From the NCBI RefSeq assembly GCF_019880635.1, contig NZ_JAINVX010000004.1, positions 1 through 64,000 on the forward strand: DNA of 64,000 nt, written 5' to 3'. Source of the stretch: Hanstruepera marina (GTDB lineage: Bacteria; Bacteroidota; Bacteroidia; Flavobacteriales; Flavobacteriaceae). Numbering within the stretch: position 1 is the first letter of the stretch; each line of letters opens with the position of its first letter. Below the pieces are notes generated by a model, which was given only the letters and a program-made list of their open reading frames with translations, ran no database searches and was not told the origin of the DNA. Both the position numbers and the translations under genes were made by a program. Of the stretch, positions 33,674 through 42,008 are shown piece after piece.

Positions 33674-33691
33674 TATATTCCTAGGAAAATA
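33674..33691. promoter_or_regulatory. Palindromic operator candidate of the MarR-pirin cassette
   Basis: The perfect 10-bp core TTCCTAGGAA (33678-33687) is extended outward by paired flanks TAT/ATA after a one-base mismatch, giving an 18-bp dyad. It overlaps the expected -33 region of the promoter whose -7 box is at 33705-33712. This is the position where an autoregulating MarR protein would repress; a MarR gene is fourth in this operon. Confidence 0.55.
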
Positions 33692-33704
33692 AAATAATTT
33701 ATTA

Positions 33705-33712
33705 TAGATTTG
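33705..33712 (+). promoter_or_regulatory. -7 box of the DoxX-MarR-pirin operon
   Basis: TAGATTTG matches TAnnTTTG, 24 bp before ATG 33737. Confidence 0.55.
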
Positions 33713-33736
33713 TACCAGATTTAAAAAATAGGAATA

Positions 33737-34087
33737 ATGAAACGTAATAAAATTGTATTTTATACTTCAACAGGATTATTAACAGCTTTAATGTTGTTTT
33801 CTGTGAGTATGTATTTATTTAATCATAATGAAATTAGTCAAGCCTTTTCAGGTTTTGGGTATCCATCTTATATTATCTACCCATATGCTGGAGCAAAACT
33901 ATTAGGCTTGTTCGCTATCTGGAATACTAATTTCAAAACTATTAAGGAATGGGCATATGCAGGCTTCTTTTTTGCATTTGTGTTGGCGTTTTTTGCGCAT
34001 TATATGATTGGTGATGGTGAGCAAACAGGAGCTTTAATTGCTTTAGTGTTGTTAATCATTTCATATGTTTTCTATAAAAAAAAGTAA
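33737..34087 (+). CDS. DoxX-like (DoxX_2-type) small membrane protein
   Basis: 116 residues with four hydrophobic helices (VFYTSTGLLTALMLFSVSMYLF, YIIYPYAGAKLLGLFAIW, WAYAGFFFAFVLAFFAHYM, ALIALVLLIISYVFY). The pattern GFGYPSYIIYP and GDGEQ is typical of DoxX_2 proteins. First gene of a compact operon with an FMN reductase, GNAT, MarR and two pirins (gaps of 1-36 bp). Context suggests a redox or electrophile-stress response. Confidence 0.8.
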   Translation: MKRNKIVFYTSTGLLTALMLFSVSMYLFNHNEISQAFSGFGYPSYIIYPYAGAKLLGLFAIWNTNFKTIKEWAYAGFFFAFVLAFFAHYMIGDGEQTGALIALVLLIISYVFYKKK

Positions 34088-34095
34088 TAGTTAGA

Positions 34096-34626
34096 ATGAA
34101 AAAAATTTTAGCCTTTGCGGGAAGCAACAGTAAAAAATCGATAAATAAACAACTGGTAGAATATGCATCGTCTTTATTGGATAATGTTGAAACCAACATT
34201 TTGGATTTAAATGATTTTGAATTGCCATTATACGGTATTGATTTAGAAAATAAAAATGGTATTCCTAAAACAGCACATCAATTATTAAATCTAATTAAAA
34301 ATTCAGATGGTATTTTGCTGTCGCTAGCCGAACATAATGGCGCATATACAGCTGCTTTTAAGAATGCTTTTGACTGGATGTCACGAATAGAAGGTAAAAC
34401 GTTTTTTGGTAAACCCATGCTGTTAATGGCAACATCTCCAGGAGGAAGAGGGGGTGCTTCGGTTTTGCAAATCGCTTTAGATAGATTTCCAAGGCATAAT
34501 GCACAAATTATAGCACATTTTTCATTACCGTCATTTGGTAGCAATTTTTCTGATGGTAAAATTGCAAGTAATGAATTAAATAATGAATTAAAAGCAAAAG
34601 TAGAACAGTTTCAAAAGGCATTGTAA
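34096..34626 (+). CDS. NADPH-dependent FMN reductase-family protein
   Basis: 176 residues, flavodoxin-like. ILAFAGSNSKKSINKQL is the phosphate-binding loop for FMN, and SLAEHNGAYTAAFKNAFDWMSR and MATSPGGRGGASVL are characteristic of the FMN_red family (azoreductase, chromate or quinone reductase types). It probably reduces quinones or similar electrophiles. Starts 8 bp after the DoxX-like gene; the next gene begins 1 bp after its stop. Confidence 0.9.
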   Translation: MKKILAFAGSNSKKSINKQLVEYASSLLDNVETNILDLNDFELPLYGIDLENKNGIPKTAHQLLNLIKNSDGILLSLAEHNGAYTAAFKNAFDWMSRIEGKTFFGKPMLLMATSPGGRGGASVLQIALDRFPRHNAQIIAHFSLPSFGSNFSDGKIASNELNNELKAKVEQFQKAL

Positions 34627-34627
34627 A

Positions 34628-34909
34628 ATGGAAGTAAAACACACAATCAATGATCAAAAAGGTGTCTTTTTTGTTGAGAAAGACAATCATAGATTAGCTG
34701 AAATGACCTACTCAAAAGCTGGCCCTGATAAGATTATAATTGATCATACAGAAGTAGACGATTCTTTAAGGGGGCAAGGAGTAGGTAAGCTGTTAGTTAA
34801 AGCAGCAGTTGATTATGCTAGAGAATTGCAAATTAAAATTTTACCGTTATGTCCTTTTGCAGCAGCTGTTTTCAAAAAGCAAACAGAATATAATGACGTT
34901 TTATTTTAA
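34628..34909 (+). CDS. Small GNAT-like N-acetyltransferase (YjdJ type)
   Basis: 93 residues of the short GNAT family. It has only the core acetyl-CoA-binding part: HTEVDDSLRGQGVGKLLVKAAVDYARE, then KILPLCPFAAAVFKK, the typical PxCPfa(xx)f motif. The substrate is unknown. 1-bp spacing to the FMN reductase gene makes co-translation likely. Confidence 0.88.
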   Translation: MEVKHTINDQKGVFFVEKDNHRLAEMTYSKAGPDKIIIDHTEVDDSLRGQGVGKLLVKAAVDYARELQIKILPLCPFAAAVFKKQTEYNDVLF

Positions 34910-34919
34910 TTAGAGATCT

Positions 34920-35357
34920 ATGGGTGATTTTTCAAAAGATATAAATTCAAAATTTCCAAATAATAAGGTAAAGGCAACTTTAAATATTATTTATACGGCT
35001 AATTGGATTAGTAGCCATCAGAATCAGTTTTTTAAACCGTATGATATTTCGCCTCAGCAGTATAATGTGCTACGAATCTTAAAAGGAGCAAAAAAAGCCT
35101 TAAAGGTTCAGACTATAAAGGAACGCATGATAGAACGCTCTCCAAATGCAACACGGTTAATGGATAAGCTGTGTGCTAAAGATTTAATTGAGCGCGAACA
35201 TTGTCCAGATGACAGACGTGTAGTGTATATTTCAATAACCGAAAAAGGATTGGAGCTTGTTAATGAAATATCTAAAAACTTGAAGCATGATCTTTTAGAA
35301 AATTTAACCGAAAAAGAAGCTGAACTCTTAAGTGGACTATTGGATAAAATAAGATAA
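34920..35357 (+). CDS. MarR-family transcriptional regulator
   Basis: 145 residues with the MarR winged helix: dimerising N-terminal helix, ISPQQYNVLRILKGAKKALKVQTIKERM, recognition segment SPNATRLMDKLCAKDLIEREHCPDDRRVVYI (the DDRR wing) and C-terminal helices. Such regulators are usually repressors released by phenolic or oxidative ligands and usually bind near their own promoter. The palindrome at 33674-33691 upstream of this operon is its best candidate site. Confidence 0.93.
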   Translation: MGDFSKDINSKFPNNKVKATLNIIYTANWISSHQNQFFKPYDISPQQYNVLRILKGAKKALKVQTIKERMIERSPNATRLMDKLCAKDLIEREHCPDDRRVVYISITEKGLELVNEISKNLKHDLLENLTEKEAELLSGLLDKIR

Positions 35358-35393
35358 TGATACCGTTTCATAAAAAAGGAAAGGAGCAAAAAA

Positions 35394-36266
35394 ATGAAAT
35401 TAAATACGATTAAACATATAGGTAGAAGTGATTTTGTTAACATGGGACCAATTAGGTTACGTCAACCATTACCAACTAATCAGGTTGAGATGATTGATCC
35501 TTTTATATTGTTACATCACTATGGACCATATGAAATAAACGAAAAAAGTAATCCTTTTGATTTGGGGCCTCATCCGCATAGAGGTTTTGAACCTGTAACA
35601 TTTTTAGTTCAGGGCGAACAATTGCATCGTGACTCACTTGGGCATGAAAGTATTGTTAAAGCAGGTGATGTTCAATGGACAACTGCGGGTCGAGGCATAG
35701 TGCATTCAGAAGGACCAACAAAAGCATTTGTTAAGCAAGGCGGTTTTATAGAAGGGATTCAGCTTTGGTTGAATCTACCTGCGGAGAAAAAGATGATTCC
35801 GGCTAATTATCAACATGCTAGACACGAAGAATTCAATATAATAACTTCAAAAGACCAAAAAGTTGAAACACGAATTATAGCTGGAAACCTTAAGGGTAAA
35901 TATGGTAAAATTGCCACACAAACACCTGTGAATGCTTATATGATTAATGCCAAATTTGGTGGTGTTGAATCCTTACAGTTTGATGCATCTCATCAAGGAC
36001 TTGTATATCTTTTAAAAGGGAAAGTTATAATAAATGATGATGTGACTTTGAAGTTAAATGAAAACCAATTGGTTCAATTTAACCAAGATGGAGAAGGTTT
36101 TAAAATAGAAGCGCTAGAAGATAGTTTATTGCTCTTCATTTCGGGTAAGCCTTTTAATGAAAGTGTAGCGACATATGGTCCTTATGTTATGAATACCCAA
36201 ACAGAATTATTAGAAGCCATGAGGGATTATCAGATGGGTAAAATGGGGTTTCTTCCTGCAAATTAA
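35394..36266 (+). CDS. Pirin family protein (first copy)
   Basis: A 290-residue bicupin pirin. Metal-binding and core motifs are GPHPHRGFEPVTFLVQGEQLHRDSLGH, WTTAGRGIVHSE and GGFIEGIQLWLNLP; the second cupin is about 175-275. Some pirins have quercetinase activity, others act as redox-linked cofactors. A fairly good Shine-Dalgarno (AAAGGAG) precedes ATG 35394, unusual in this window. Next to a second pirin and the MarR regulator, so probably part of a stress-induced unit. Confidence 0.92.
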   Translation: MKLNTIKHIGRSDFVNMGPIRLRQPLPTNQVEMIDPFILLHHYGPYEINEKSNPFDLGPHPHRGFEPVTFLVQGEQLHRDSLGHESIVKAGDVQWTTAGRGIVHSEGPTKAFVKQGGFIEGIQLWLNLPAEKKMIPANYQHARHEEFNIITSKDQKVETRIIAGNLKGKYGKIATQTPVNAYMINAKFGGVESLQFDASHQGLVYLLKGKVIINDDVTLKLNENQLVQFNQDGEGFKIEALEDSLLLFISGKPFNESVATYGPYVMNTQTELLEAMRDYQMGKMGFLPAN

Positions 36267-36277
36267 AAAATAAAGAA

Positions 36278-36994
36278 ATGAAAACAGTTGTACATAAAGC
36301 AAATAGTAGAGGTTTTGCTGACCATGGTTGGTTAAAATCGCATTACACGTTTAGTTTTGCCAATTACCAAGATCTAGAACGTATGAACTTTGGAATGTTA
36401 CGCGTTTTAAATGATGATGTGGTGCAGCCTAAAATGGGTTTTGGAACTCATCCGCATCAAAATATGGAAATCATATCTATTCCATTAAAAGGCGCGCTAT
36501 CACACAAAGACAGTATGGGAAATAAGCGTGCCATAGAGGTAGGGGAAGTACAGGTTATGAGTGCTGGAACAGGATTAACACATTCAGAATTTAATGATAG
36601 TAAGACTGATGAGGTTAATTTTTTGCAGCTCTGGATTATTCCAGAAGAAGTAAATGTTAAACCACATTATGAGCAACGTAAGTTTGATAGCGAAGACCGC
36701 CATAATAGATTGCAGACCATTGTAGCTCCTAAAAATAGATTAGAAGGTAATGCATTGCCCATAAGTCAACAGGCTTATATTTACAGATCGCGTTTAGACG
36801 CAGATACTTCTATTGCATTAAATTTAAAATCTTCTAAAAATGGTCTCTATATTTTTGTTGTCAATGGTGCCATTGAAGTAGCTAATCATCAATTATCTAA
36901 TAGAGATGCTATTGGCATTTTCGATACAACAGGAGTTAATGTACTAGCTAATAAAGTATCAGAATTAATAATTATTGAAGTTCCAATGTCATAA
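36278..36994 (+). CDS. Pirin family protein (second copy, YhhW-like)
   Basis: 238 residues, YhhW-type pirin. Metal ligands lie in FGTHPHQNMEIISIPLKGALSHKDSMG (HPH plus HxD) and the core MSAGTGLTHSEFN. This matches the quercetin 2,3-dioxygenase-like short pirins. It begins 11 bp after the first pirin, ends the operon, and is followed by a hairpin terminator. Confidence 0.92.
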   Translation: MKTVVHKANSRGFADHGWLKSHYTFSFANYQDLERMNFGMLRVLNDDVVQPKMGFGTHPHQNMEIISIPLKGALSHKDSMGNKRAIEVGEVQVMSAGTGLTHSEFNDSKTDEVNFLQLWIIPEEVNVKPHYEQRKFDSEDRHNRLQTIVAPKNRLEGNALPISQQAYIYRSRLDADTSIALNLKSSKNGLYIFVVNGAIEVANHQLSNRDAIGIFDTTGVNVLANKVSELIIIEVPMS

Positions 36995-37014
36995 TTGGTA
37001 TTTGATTAATAGCG

Positions 37015-37045
37015 AAAAAGCATCCTGTATAGGGTGCTTTTTTTG
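37015..37045 (+). terminator. Terminator of the pirin operon
   Basis: Stem AAAAAGCATCCT / AGGGTGCTTTTT (one G-T pair), loop GTAT, then T-run. Confidence 0.85.
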
Positions 37046-37102
37046 TTTAAAAACACGATATTTGTATTTCGACTAACTATCAAAAAAAATAAAAACAAGA
37101 TT

Positions 37103-37285
37103 ATGGCGATGAATAAAAATACTGTGTTGGCTTGGGCCACATGGATAATGATTTTTGTAGGATTAGGTTTAATTGCTTTAGGCGCATTTAGATATGATGA
37201 TGTAGCCGGTTGGGGATTTGCAGCGGTAGGGTTAGGTTTCTTTTCTATAGCCTGGGTGTTTAACGCATTAAAAGGACGTGTGTAA
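37103..37285 (+). CDS. Small two-helix membrane protein paired with ettA (CAL67264-type)
   Basis: 60 residues from ATG 37103 (MAMNKNTVLAWATWIMIF); an ATG at 37034 falls inside the preceding terminator and is rejected. Two transmembrane helices (about 10-27 and 36-53) are separated by GAFRYDDVAGWG, with a basic C-terminus (KGRV). I recall this as a conserved small flavobacterial membrane protein located directly upstream of EttA. The stop codon overlaps the ettA start by 1 bp (TAATG), so the two are translationally coupled. Function unknown. Confidence 0.8.
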   Translation: MAMNKNTVLAWATWIMIFVGLGLIALGAFRYDDVAGWGFAAVGLGFFSIAWVFNALKGRV

Positions 37286-38976
37286 TGAGTGATGATAAGA
37301 AAGTAATATTTTCAATGTCTGGTGTTACCAAGACATTCCAGAGTGCCAATACACCAGTTTTAAAGAATATTTATTTAAGTTTTTTCTACGGTGCAAAAAT
37401 TGGAATTCTTGGTCTAAATGGTTCTGGTAAATCTACTTTACTTAAAATAATAGCTGGCGTAGATAAAAACTATCAAGGAGATGTAGTGTTTTCACCAGGT
37501 TATTCAGTAGGTTATTTAGAGCAAGAACCGCAATTGGATGATGATAAAACAGTAATGGAAGTGGTTCGTGAAGGTGCGGCCGAAACTGTTGCTATACTTG
37601 ATGAGTATAATAAAATTAATGATATGTTTGGCTTGGAAGAGGTATACTCCAATCCAGACAAGATGGAAAAGCTAATGAACCGTCAGGCAGAATTGCAAGA
37701 CCAGATTGATGCAGCTAATGCTTGGGAATTGGACACCAAGCTTGAGATTGCTATGGATGCTCTTCGAACCCCTGAAGGTGATAAAAAAATAGGTGTTCTT
37801 TCCGGTGGTGAACGTCGTCGTGTAGCTTTATGCCGATTATTGCTTCAAGAACCAGATGTATTACTATTGGATGAGCCTACCAACCATTTAGATGCTGAAT
37901 CTGTACATTGGTTAGAGCATCATTTAGCACAATACAAAGGAACAGTTATAGCAGTAACGCATGATAGATACTTTTTGGATAACGTAGCAGGGTGGATATT
38001 GGAATTGGATAGAGGAGAAGGTATTCCGTGGAAAGGAAACTATTCATCATGGTTGGACCAAAAGTCTAAACGCATGGCTCAAGAGGGCAAGGCTGCATCC
38101 AAACGTCAAAAAACATTAGAACGCGAGTTGGAATGGGTTCGTCAAGGTGCTAAAGGCCGTCAAACCAAGCAAAAAGCACGTTTGAAGAATTATGATAAGT
38201 TAATGAGTCAAGACCAAAAGCAATTGGACGAAAAGCTTGAAATTTATATTCCAAATGGACCACGTCTGGGAACCAATGTTATTGAGGCCAAAGGAGTTAG
38301 CAAAGCCTATGACGATAAATTACTATACGAAGATTTAAACTTCAATTTGCCTCAAGCAGGGATAGTAGGTGTTATTGGTCCAAATGGTGCAGGTAAGACT
38401 ACAATTTTTAGAATGATAATGGGTGAAGAACAACCTGACAAAGGTGAGTTTGTTGTTGGGGAAACAGCAAAAATAGCTTATGTAGACCAGAGCCATTCTA
38501 ATATTGACCCGAATAAGACCATTTGGCAAAATTTTAGTGAAGAACAGGATTTGATTATGATGGGTGGACGTCAGGTTAATTCTAGAGCGTATTTGAGTCG
38601 TTTTAATTTTTCTGGAAGTGAGCAAAACAAGAAGGTGGATTTGTTGTCTGGTGGTGAACGTAACCGATTGCATTTGGCAATGACACTTAAGGAAGAAGGT
38701 AATGTACTGCTTTTAGACGAGCCTACTAATGATCTTGATGTCAATACATTAAGGGCTTTAGAAGAAGGTCTTGAAAACTTCGCCGGTTGCGCTGTTATTA
38801 TTTCGCATGATAGATGGTTTTTAGATCGTATTTGTACGCATATATTGGCTTTTGAAGGGGATTCTCAAGTATATTTCTTTGAAGGTAGTTTTAGTGATTA
38901 TGAAGAAAATAAAAAGAAAAGACTTGGTGGCGACTTAATGCCTAAGCGAATTAAGTATAAAAAACTAGTGAGATAA
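37285..38976 (+). CDS. ettA: Energy-dependent translational throttle protein EttA (ABC-F ATPase)
   Basis: A 563-residue soluble ABC-F protein with two ATPase domains. First: Walker A GLNGSGKST, signature LSGGERRRVAL, Walker B VLLLDEPTNHLD. Second: GPNGAGKTT, LSGGERNRLHLA, VLLLDEPTNDLD. Between them is the charged linker (LERELEWVRQGAKGRQTKQKARL), and the first domain holds the arm insertion (about 95-140). EttA binds the ribosomal E site and gates the first elongation steps according to ATP/ADP. Length and linker sequence fit EttA closely. Confidence 0.95.
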   Translation: MSDDKKVIFSMSGVTKTFQSANTPVLKNIYLSFFYGAKIGILGLNGSGKSTLLKIIAGVDKNYQGDVVFSPGYSVGYLEQEPQLDDDKTVMEVVREGAAETVAILDEYNKINDMFGLEEVYSNPDKMEKLMNRQAELQDQIDAANAWELDTKLEIAMDALRTPEGDKKIGVLSGGERRRVALCRLLLQEPDVLLLDEPTNHLDAESVHWLEHHLAQYKGTVIAVTHDRYFLDNVAGWILELDRGEGIPWKGNYSSWLDQKSKRMAQEGKAASKRQKTLERELEWVRQGAKGRQTKQKARLKNYDKLMSQDQKQLDEKLEIYIPNGPRLGTNVIEAKGVSKAYDDKLLYEDLNFNLPQAGIVGVIGPNGAGKTTIFRMIMGEEQPDKGEFVVGETAKIAYVDQSHSNIDPNKTIWQNFSEEQDLIMMGGRQVNSRAYLSRFNFSGSEQNKKVDLLSGGERNRLHLAMTLKEEGNVLLLDEPTNDLDVNTLRALEEGLENFAGCAVIISHDRWFLDRICTHILAFEGDSQVYFFEGSFSDYEENKKKRLGGDLMPKRIKYKKLVR

Positions 38977-38978
38977 AT

Positions 38979-39008
38979 AAAAAAAGCCTGCTATTGCAGG
39001 CTTTTTTT
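38979..39008. terminator. Bidirectional terminator
   Basis: Stem AAAAAAAGCCTGC / GCAGGCTTTTTTT with TATT loop between ettA (+) and the convergent small membrane gene (-). Confidence 0.9.
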
Positions 39009-39255
39009 ATTTATTTGAGTTGTCGTATAAATGTCCTTCAGTAAAATCGGTATAAGGTTTGTCTTCTTCATCTAAAAGGTTTGTACTTAATTCATTTAAA
39101 CGCTCGTTTTCCTTTTTTAATTTGTAGGATTTTCTAATTCCGAGAATTAATAAAATTAAGAAGAAAACTACAGTAATGGCTAGCATTTTTACAATGCTTA
39201 ATTGCTCTATAAGTATTAAGAGAGGGTATACCGATATACGAATTAAATGAATCAT
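39007..39255 (-). CDS. Small single-pass membrane protein, function unknown
   Basis: 82 residues: a hydrophobic N-terminal half (LISVYPLLILIEQL, then MLAITVVFFLILLILGI) and a charged C-terminal tail (SYKLKKENERLNELSTNLLDEEDK). I do not recognise a family. It is judged real because a TATATTTG -7 box (39285-39292 on the - strand) precedes ATG 39255 by 29 bp and a terminator follows. Translation could also start at Met24, giving a one-helix protein. Confidence 0.6.
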   Translation of the reverse strand: MIHLIRISVYPLLILIEQLSIVKMLAITVVFFLILLILGIRKSYKLKKENERLNELSTNLLDEEDKPYTDFTEGHLYDNSNK

Positions 39256-39284
39256 CGTAGGTGCAAATTGGGGTTATAGCATGT

Positions 39285-39292
39285 CAAATATA
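39285..39292 (-). promoter_or_regulatory. -7 box for the small membrane protein gene
   Basis: On the - strand TATATTTG matches TAnnTTTG, 29 bp upstream of ATG 39255. Confidence 0.5.
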
Positions 39293-39332
39293 AACAAAAA
39301 ATTATTAATCAACTATAAATCATACTATTAAG

Positions 39333-40238
39333 CTATTCGTACCAGTTTAATTGTACAACTTTAATGTTTCTATTTTTTGAGTTCACTAAACGTTTGAATT
39401 TTTTTACATCACTTAAGCCATTGGTGCCTCGGTAGTGGTAGGGTAATACTTTTTTGGGCTTAAAGGCCAAAACTGCATCTGCTGCACTTGAAACGGTCAT
39501 AGTATAGGGTAAGTTCATACAGACTAACGCTATATCAATGTTTTTAAGCTGACGCATTTCTAAAGTGTCTTCAGTATCTCCTGAAATATAGATTCTTTTT
39601 CCATTTATGGTAAGAACGTAACCAATTCCACGACCTTTAGGATGGTATTGTTTAGCTTCTTCGCGAATATTATACATGGCTACGCCTTCAACATCTAATG
39701 ACATTTTTGATGTAGAAAACCCTCGGCTTAATCCGCTAAATAATGTCGTAAAGTTATTTTGCAGTGATTGTGGTAGTTTTTCTTTAACGGCTTTAGGGCC
39801 AATAATTATCGTATTAGGTGTATTAATGGCGTTTAAGGTTTCTACATTTAAATGATCACCATGTATATCTGTAATTAAAATAAAGTTAGGGGGCTTATGG
39901 CCTACAAAAGCATCTTGACCTCCTACGGGATCTACATAAATAATAGTTCCATTATATTCAATTACTAGTGTACCATGATTAATGGGGCTAATGGTAATGT
40001 CAGACTCTACTAAATAGTTTTTAAAAGGTTCTTTGGGTTTTTGTACTACTACTTTTGGGTTTTCGACTTTTTTTTCAACTTCTATAATAGTGTCCATATC
40101 CAGTTCTTCAATAGGCTCTTCAACTAAAAGTGTATCAGAAACTATTTCTTCTACAGGTTGAACAGTTTCATGTTTTTTATCAGTTTTACAACTAAAAAAC
40201 AACAAAGGAATAACTAACGAACAAATGTATTTTTTCAT
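39333..40238 (-). CDS. Metallo-beta-lactamase-fold lipoprotein
   Basis: 301 residues. Lipoprotein signal with lipobox Cys ~17 (LLFFSC-KTDKK), then an acidic low-complexity spacer (about 20-65, rich in E, V and P) and an MBL fold. Metal ligands: LITDIHGDHLN, where the usual HxHxDH reads D-I-H-G-D-H, the Asp of IYISGDTEDTLEM, and the His of LPYHYRG. It resembles UlaG/UPF0173-type hydrolases, tethered on the membrane by lipid. First ligand His replaced by Asp is noteworthy. Substrate unknown. Follows the GNAT gene on the same strand. Confidence 0.82.
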   Translation of the reverse strand: MKKYICSLVIPLLFFSCKTDKKHETVQPVEEIVSDTLLVEEPIEELDMDTIIEVEKKVENPKVVVQKPKEPFKNYLVESDITISPINHGTLVIEYNGTIIYVDPVGGQDAFVGHKPPNFILITDIHGDHLNVETLNAINTPNTIIIGPKAVKEKLPQSLQNNFTTLFSGLSRGFSTSKMSLDVEGVAMYNIREEAKQYHPKGRGIGYVLTINGKRIYISGDTEDTLEMRQLKNIDIALVCMNLPYTMTVSSAADAVLAFKPKKVLPYHYRGTNGLSDVKKFKRLVNSKNRNIKVVQLNWYE

Positions 40239-40267
40239 GGTACTTAATGTTTAGTGTTTATGTAAAG

Positions 40268-40735
40268 CTAGTTAAAATTTAAAATCATTTTAATATTACT
40301 TCGCTCGTAAGGAGAATTATCCTCCACAGGAACTTCTTCAAAACCATATTTCCTATAAATATAAATAGCGTTTTCTAATTTTGTATTAGAGTATAGCATT
40401 AGTGCCTTGAAATTATTTTTTTTGGCAAAATCTATACAATGGTTCATGAGCTTCTGTCCAATTTTTAGCCCTCTTAACTCTGGTAAAACAGCCATTTTAG
40501 TCAATTCAAAAATATGCGAATCAGCTGTGGGCATTAAAGCTACAGTTCCAAGAATTTCATCTTCAGATATTGCAAAGAAAATATACCCTCCTTTGTTGAT
40601 AATATAATGGTCTGGTTTACTTAATACCTCTTCATCAAAAGGTTCAACATAAAAATAGGTTTTTAACCATTCAATATTAAGATCATAAAAGTCTTTAGCA
40701 TAAATTGAACTAAAGGGAATTATGTTAATCTCCAT
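40268..40735 (-). CDS. GNAT family N-acetyltransferase
   Basis: 155 residues with the GNAT core: ISEDEILGTVALMP, FELTKMAVLPELRGLKIGQKLMNHCIDFAKK (the R/Q-x-x-G-x-G acetyl-CoA loop reads RGLKIGQ) and LENAIYIYRKYGFEEVP. Substrate unknown. Thirty bp upstream of the MBL lipoprotein gene, probably one transcript. A TGTTTAACA motif (40758-40766), like one arm of the FAS1 inverted repeat, lies 22 bp upstream of its start. Confidence 0.88.
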   Translation of the reverse strand: MEINIIPFSSIYAKDFYDLNIEWLKTYFYVEPFDEEVLSKPDHYIINKGGYIFFAISEDEILGTVALMPTADSHIFELTKMAVLPELRGLKIGQKLMNHCIDFAKKNNFKALMLYSNTKLENAIYIYRKYGFEEVPVEDNSPYERSNIKMILNFN

Positions 40736-41078
40736 AAGGTATTTTATTGTTTTTGTATGTTTAACAAAACTTTAAGTACTAAATCTCAATCTCTTATAAC
40801 GCTAGTTTTTAATTAGGTTTAGTAATATTACAAACCTATTTTTTAGCCCAAAATAGTATGGCAAACATCCAAATATTTAAGTCAGACGTATATACTTGTA
40901 AAGTTGGTTAACTATTTTGATTTGTTCTTTCGATTTTAATCCAATAAATACTCTAAAAAAAGAGGAATGATTTCAGTCTGAACAAATTTATATGAGTTAA
41001 AAAACGACAGAGTAAAAGTATGTAAAAAATACTTTAAAATAATTTAACATAAAAAACTAAACCTAAAAACAAGTTAAC
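40736..41078. other. 343-bp intergenic region between divergent genes
   Basis: No open frame of note on either strand. It holds a TGTTTAACA motif near the GNAT start and a 25-bp dyad at 40814-40838: TAGGTTT-a-GTAAT / ATTACAAACCTA, followed by six T residues. The dyad looks like a terminator hairpin but no + strand gene precedes it, so an operator is more likely. Nothing else stands out. Confidence 0.5.
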
Positions 41079-41966
41079 ATGGAGAATAACAGTAAAAACA
41101 ACACGGGACTAAAAGTGGCGCTAGGTATTGCACTAGTGCTTTTTATTGCAACAGGATTTTATACCTCTAAGTTGTATACAGAGAAGAAGGAAAATGAGGC
41201 TCAATTGAAACAAGAAAAAGAGTTGGTAATGAATGATTTGAGCAATATGGCTAAACAATACGATATCGTAATTGGAGAAAACGACATAGCAAATAGTAAG
41301 CTTGTTGAAGCAAAGGAACGCATTGAAGGACTTATAGATTCTTTAAAAGTATCAGAAACTAATGTTAAGAGTTTGTACCGTTACAAGTCTAAATATTTAG
41401 CCTTACAAAAGGAAATGGACGTTCTTTTGACTGAAAACGATCGTTTAAAAATAGAAAACGAGTTACTTGCTGTTTCTTTAGACAGTACGCAAATACGTCT
41501 TGAGGAACGTACAATGTTTACGGACTCATTGCTGGTTCAAAATACAGCTTTAGCTGAAGTTGTTGAAAATGCATCTGTTCTTGGCGCCGTTAATTTATCT
41601 GGTGAAGGTGTTATTGAGCGTACATCTGGAAAATTAATACCTACCGAACGCGCAAGACGATCAGACAAAATTAGAGTGTGCTTTACAGTACCAAAAAATA
41701 CTTTGGTTGAATCTGGCGAACAAGAATTATATGTTCAAGTTATCGACCCTAAAAACAATACTTTAGGAGTTAATGAGCAAGTGCAGTTTGGTGAAAAGAC
41801 ATTAAATTACAGTTTGGTAAGTAAATTCAATTATGAAAATGCCAGCTTAAAAGTATGTGAGTATGTAATGAGTAAAGGTGACGAAAATTTTGAAAAAGGA
41901 CGTTATGTTGTTAATGTATTTAACCAAAAGGATTTGGTGTCTACAACAGAATTCACATTACGATAA
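41079..41966 (+). CDS. Membrane-anchored coiled-coil protein, function unknown
   Basis: 295 residues. One N-terminal transmembrane helix (about 12-30, KVALGIALVLFIATGFYTS), a long coiled coil (about 33-155, KENEAQLKQEKELVMNDL...LLTENDRLKIENELLAVSLDSTQIRLEERT), then a C-terminal beta-rich domain (about 165-295, RSDKIRVCFTVPKNTLVESGEQELYVQVIDPKNNTLG). The topology suggests a cytoplasmic N-terminus and periplasmic coiled coil. The family appears common in flavobacteria but I do not know a function. Confidence 0.75.
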   Translation: MENNSKNNTGLKVALGIALVLFIATGFYTSKLYTEKKENEAQLKQEKELVMNDLSNMAKQYDIVIGENDIANSKLVEAKERIEGLIDSLKVSETNVKSLYRYKSKYLALQKEMDVLLTENDRLKIENELLAVSLDSTQIRLEERTMFTDSLLVQNTALAEVVENASVLGAVNLSGEGVIERTSGKLIPTERARRSDKIRVCFTVPKNTLVESGEQELYVQVIDPKNNTLGVNEQVQFGEKTLNYSLVSKFNYENASLKVCEYVMSKGDENFEKGRYVVNVFNQKDLVSTTEFTLR

Positions 41967-42008
41967 CACCTCATTTTAATTAGTTAATATCCATAGATTA
42001 GTTATTAT

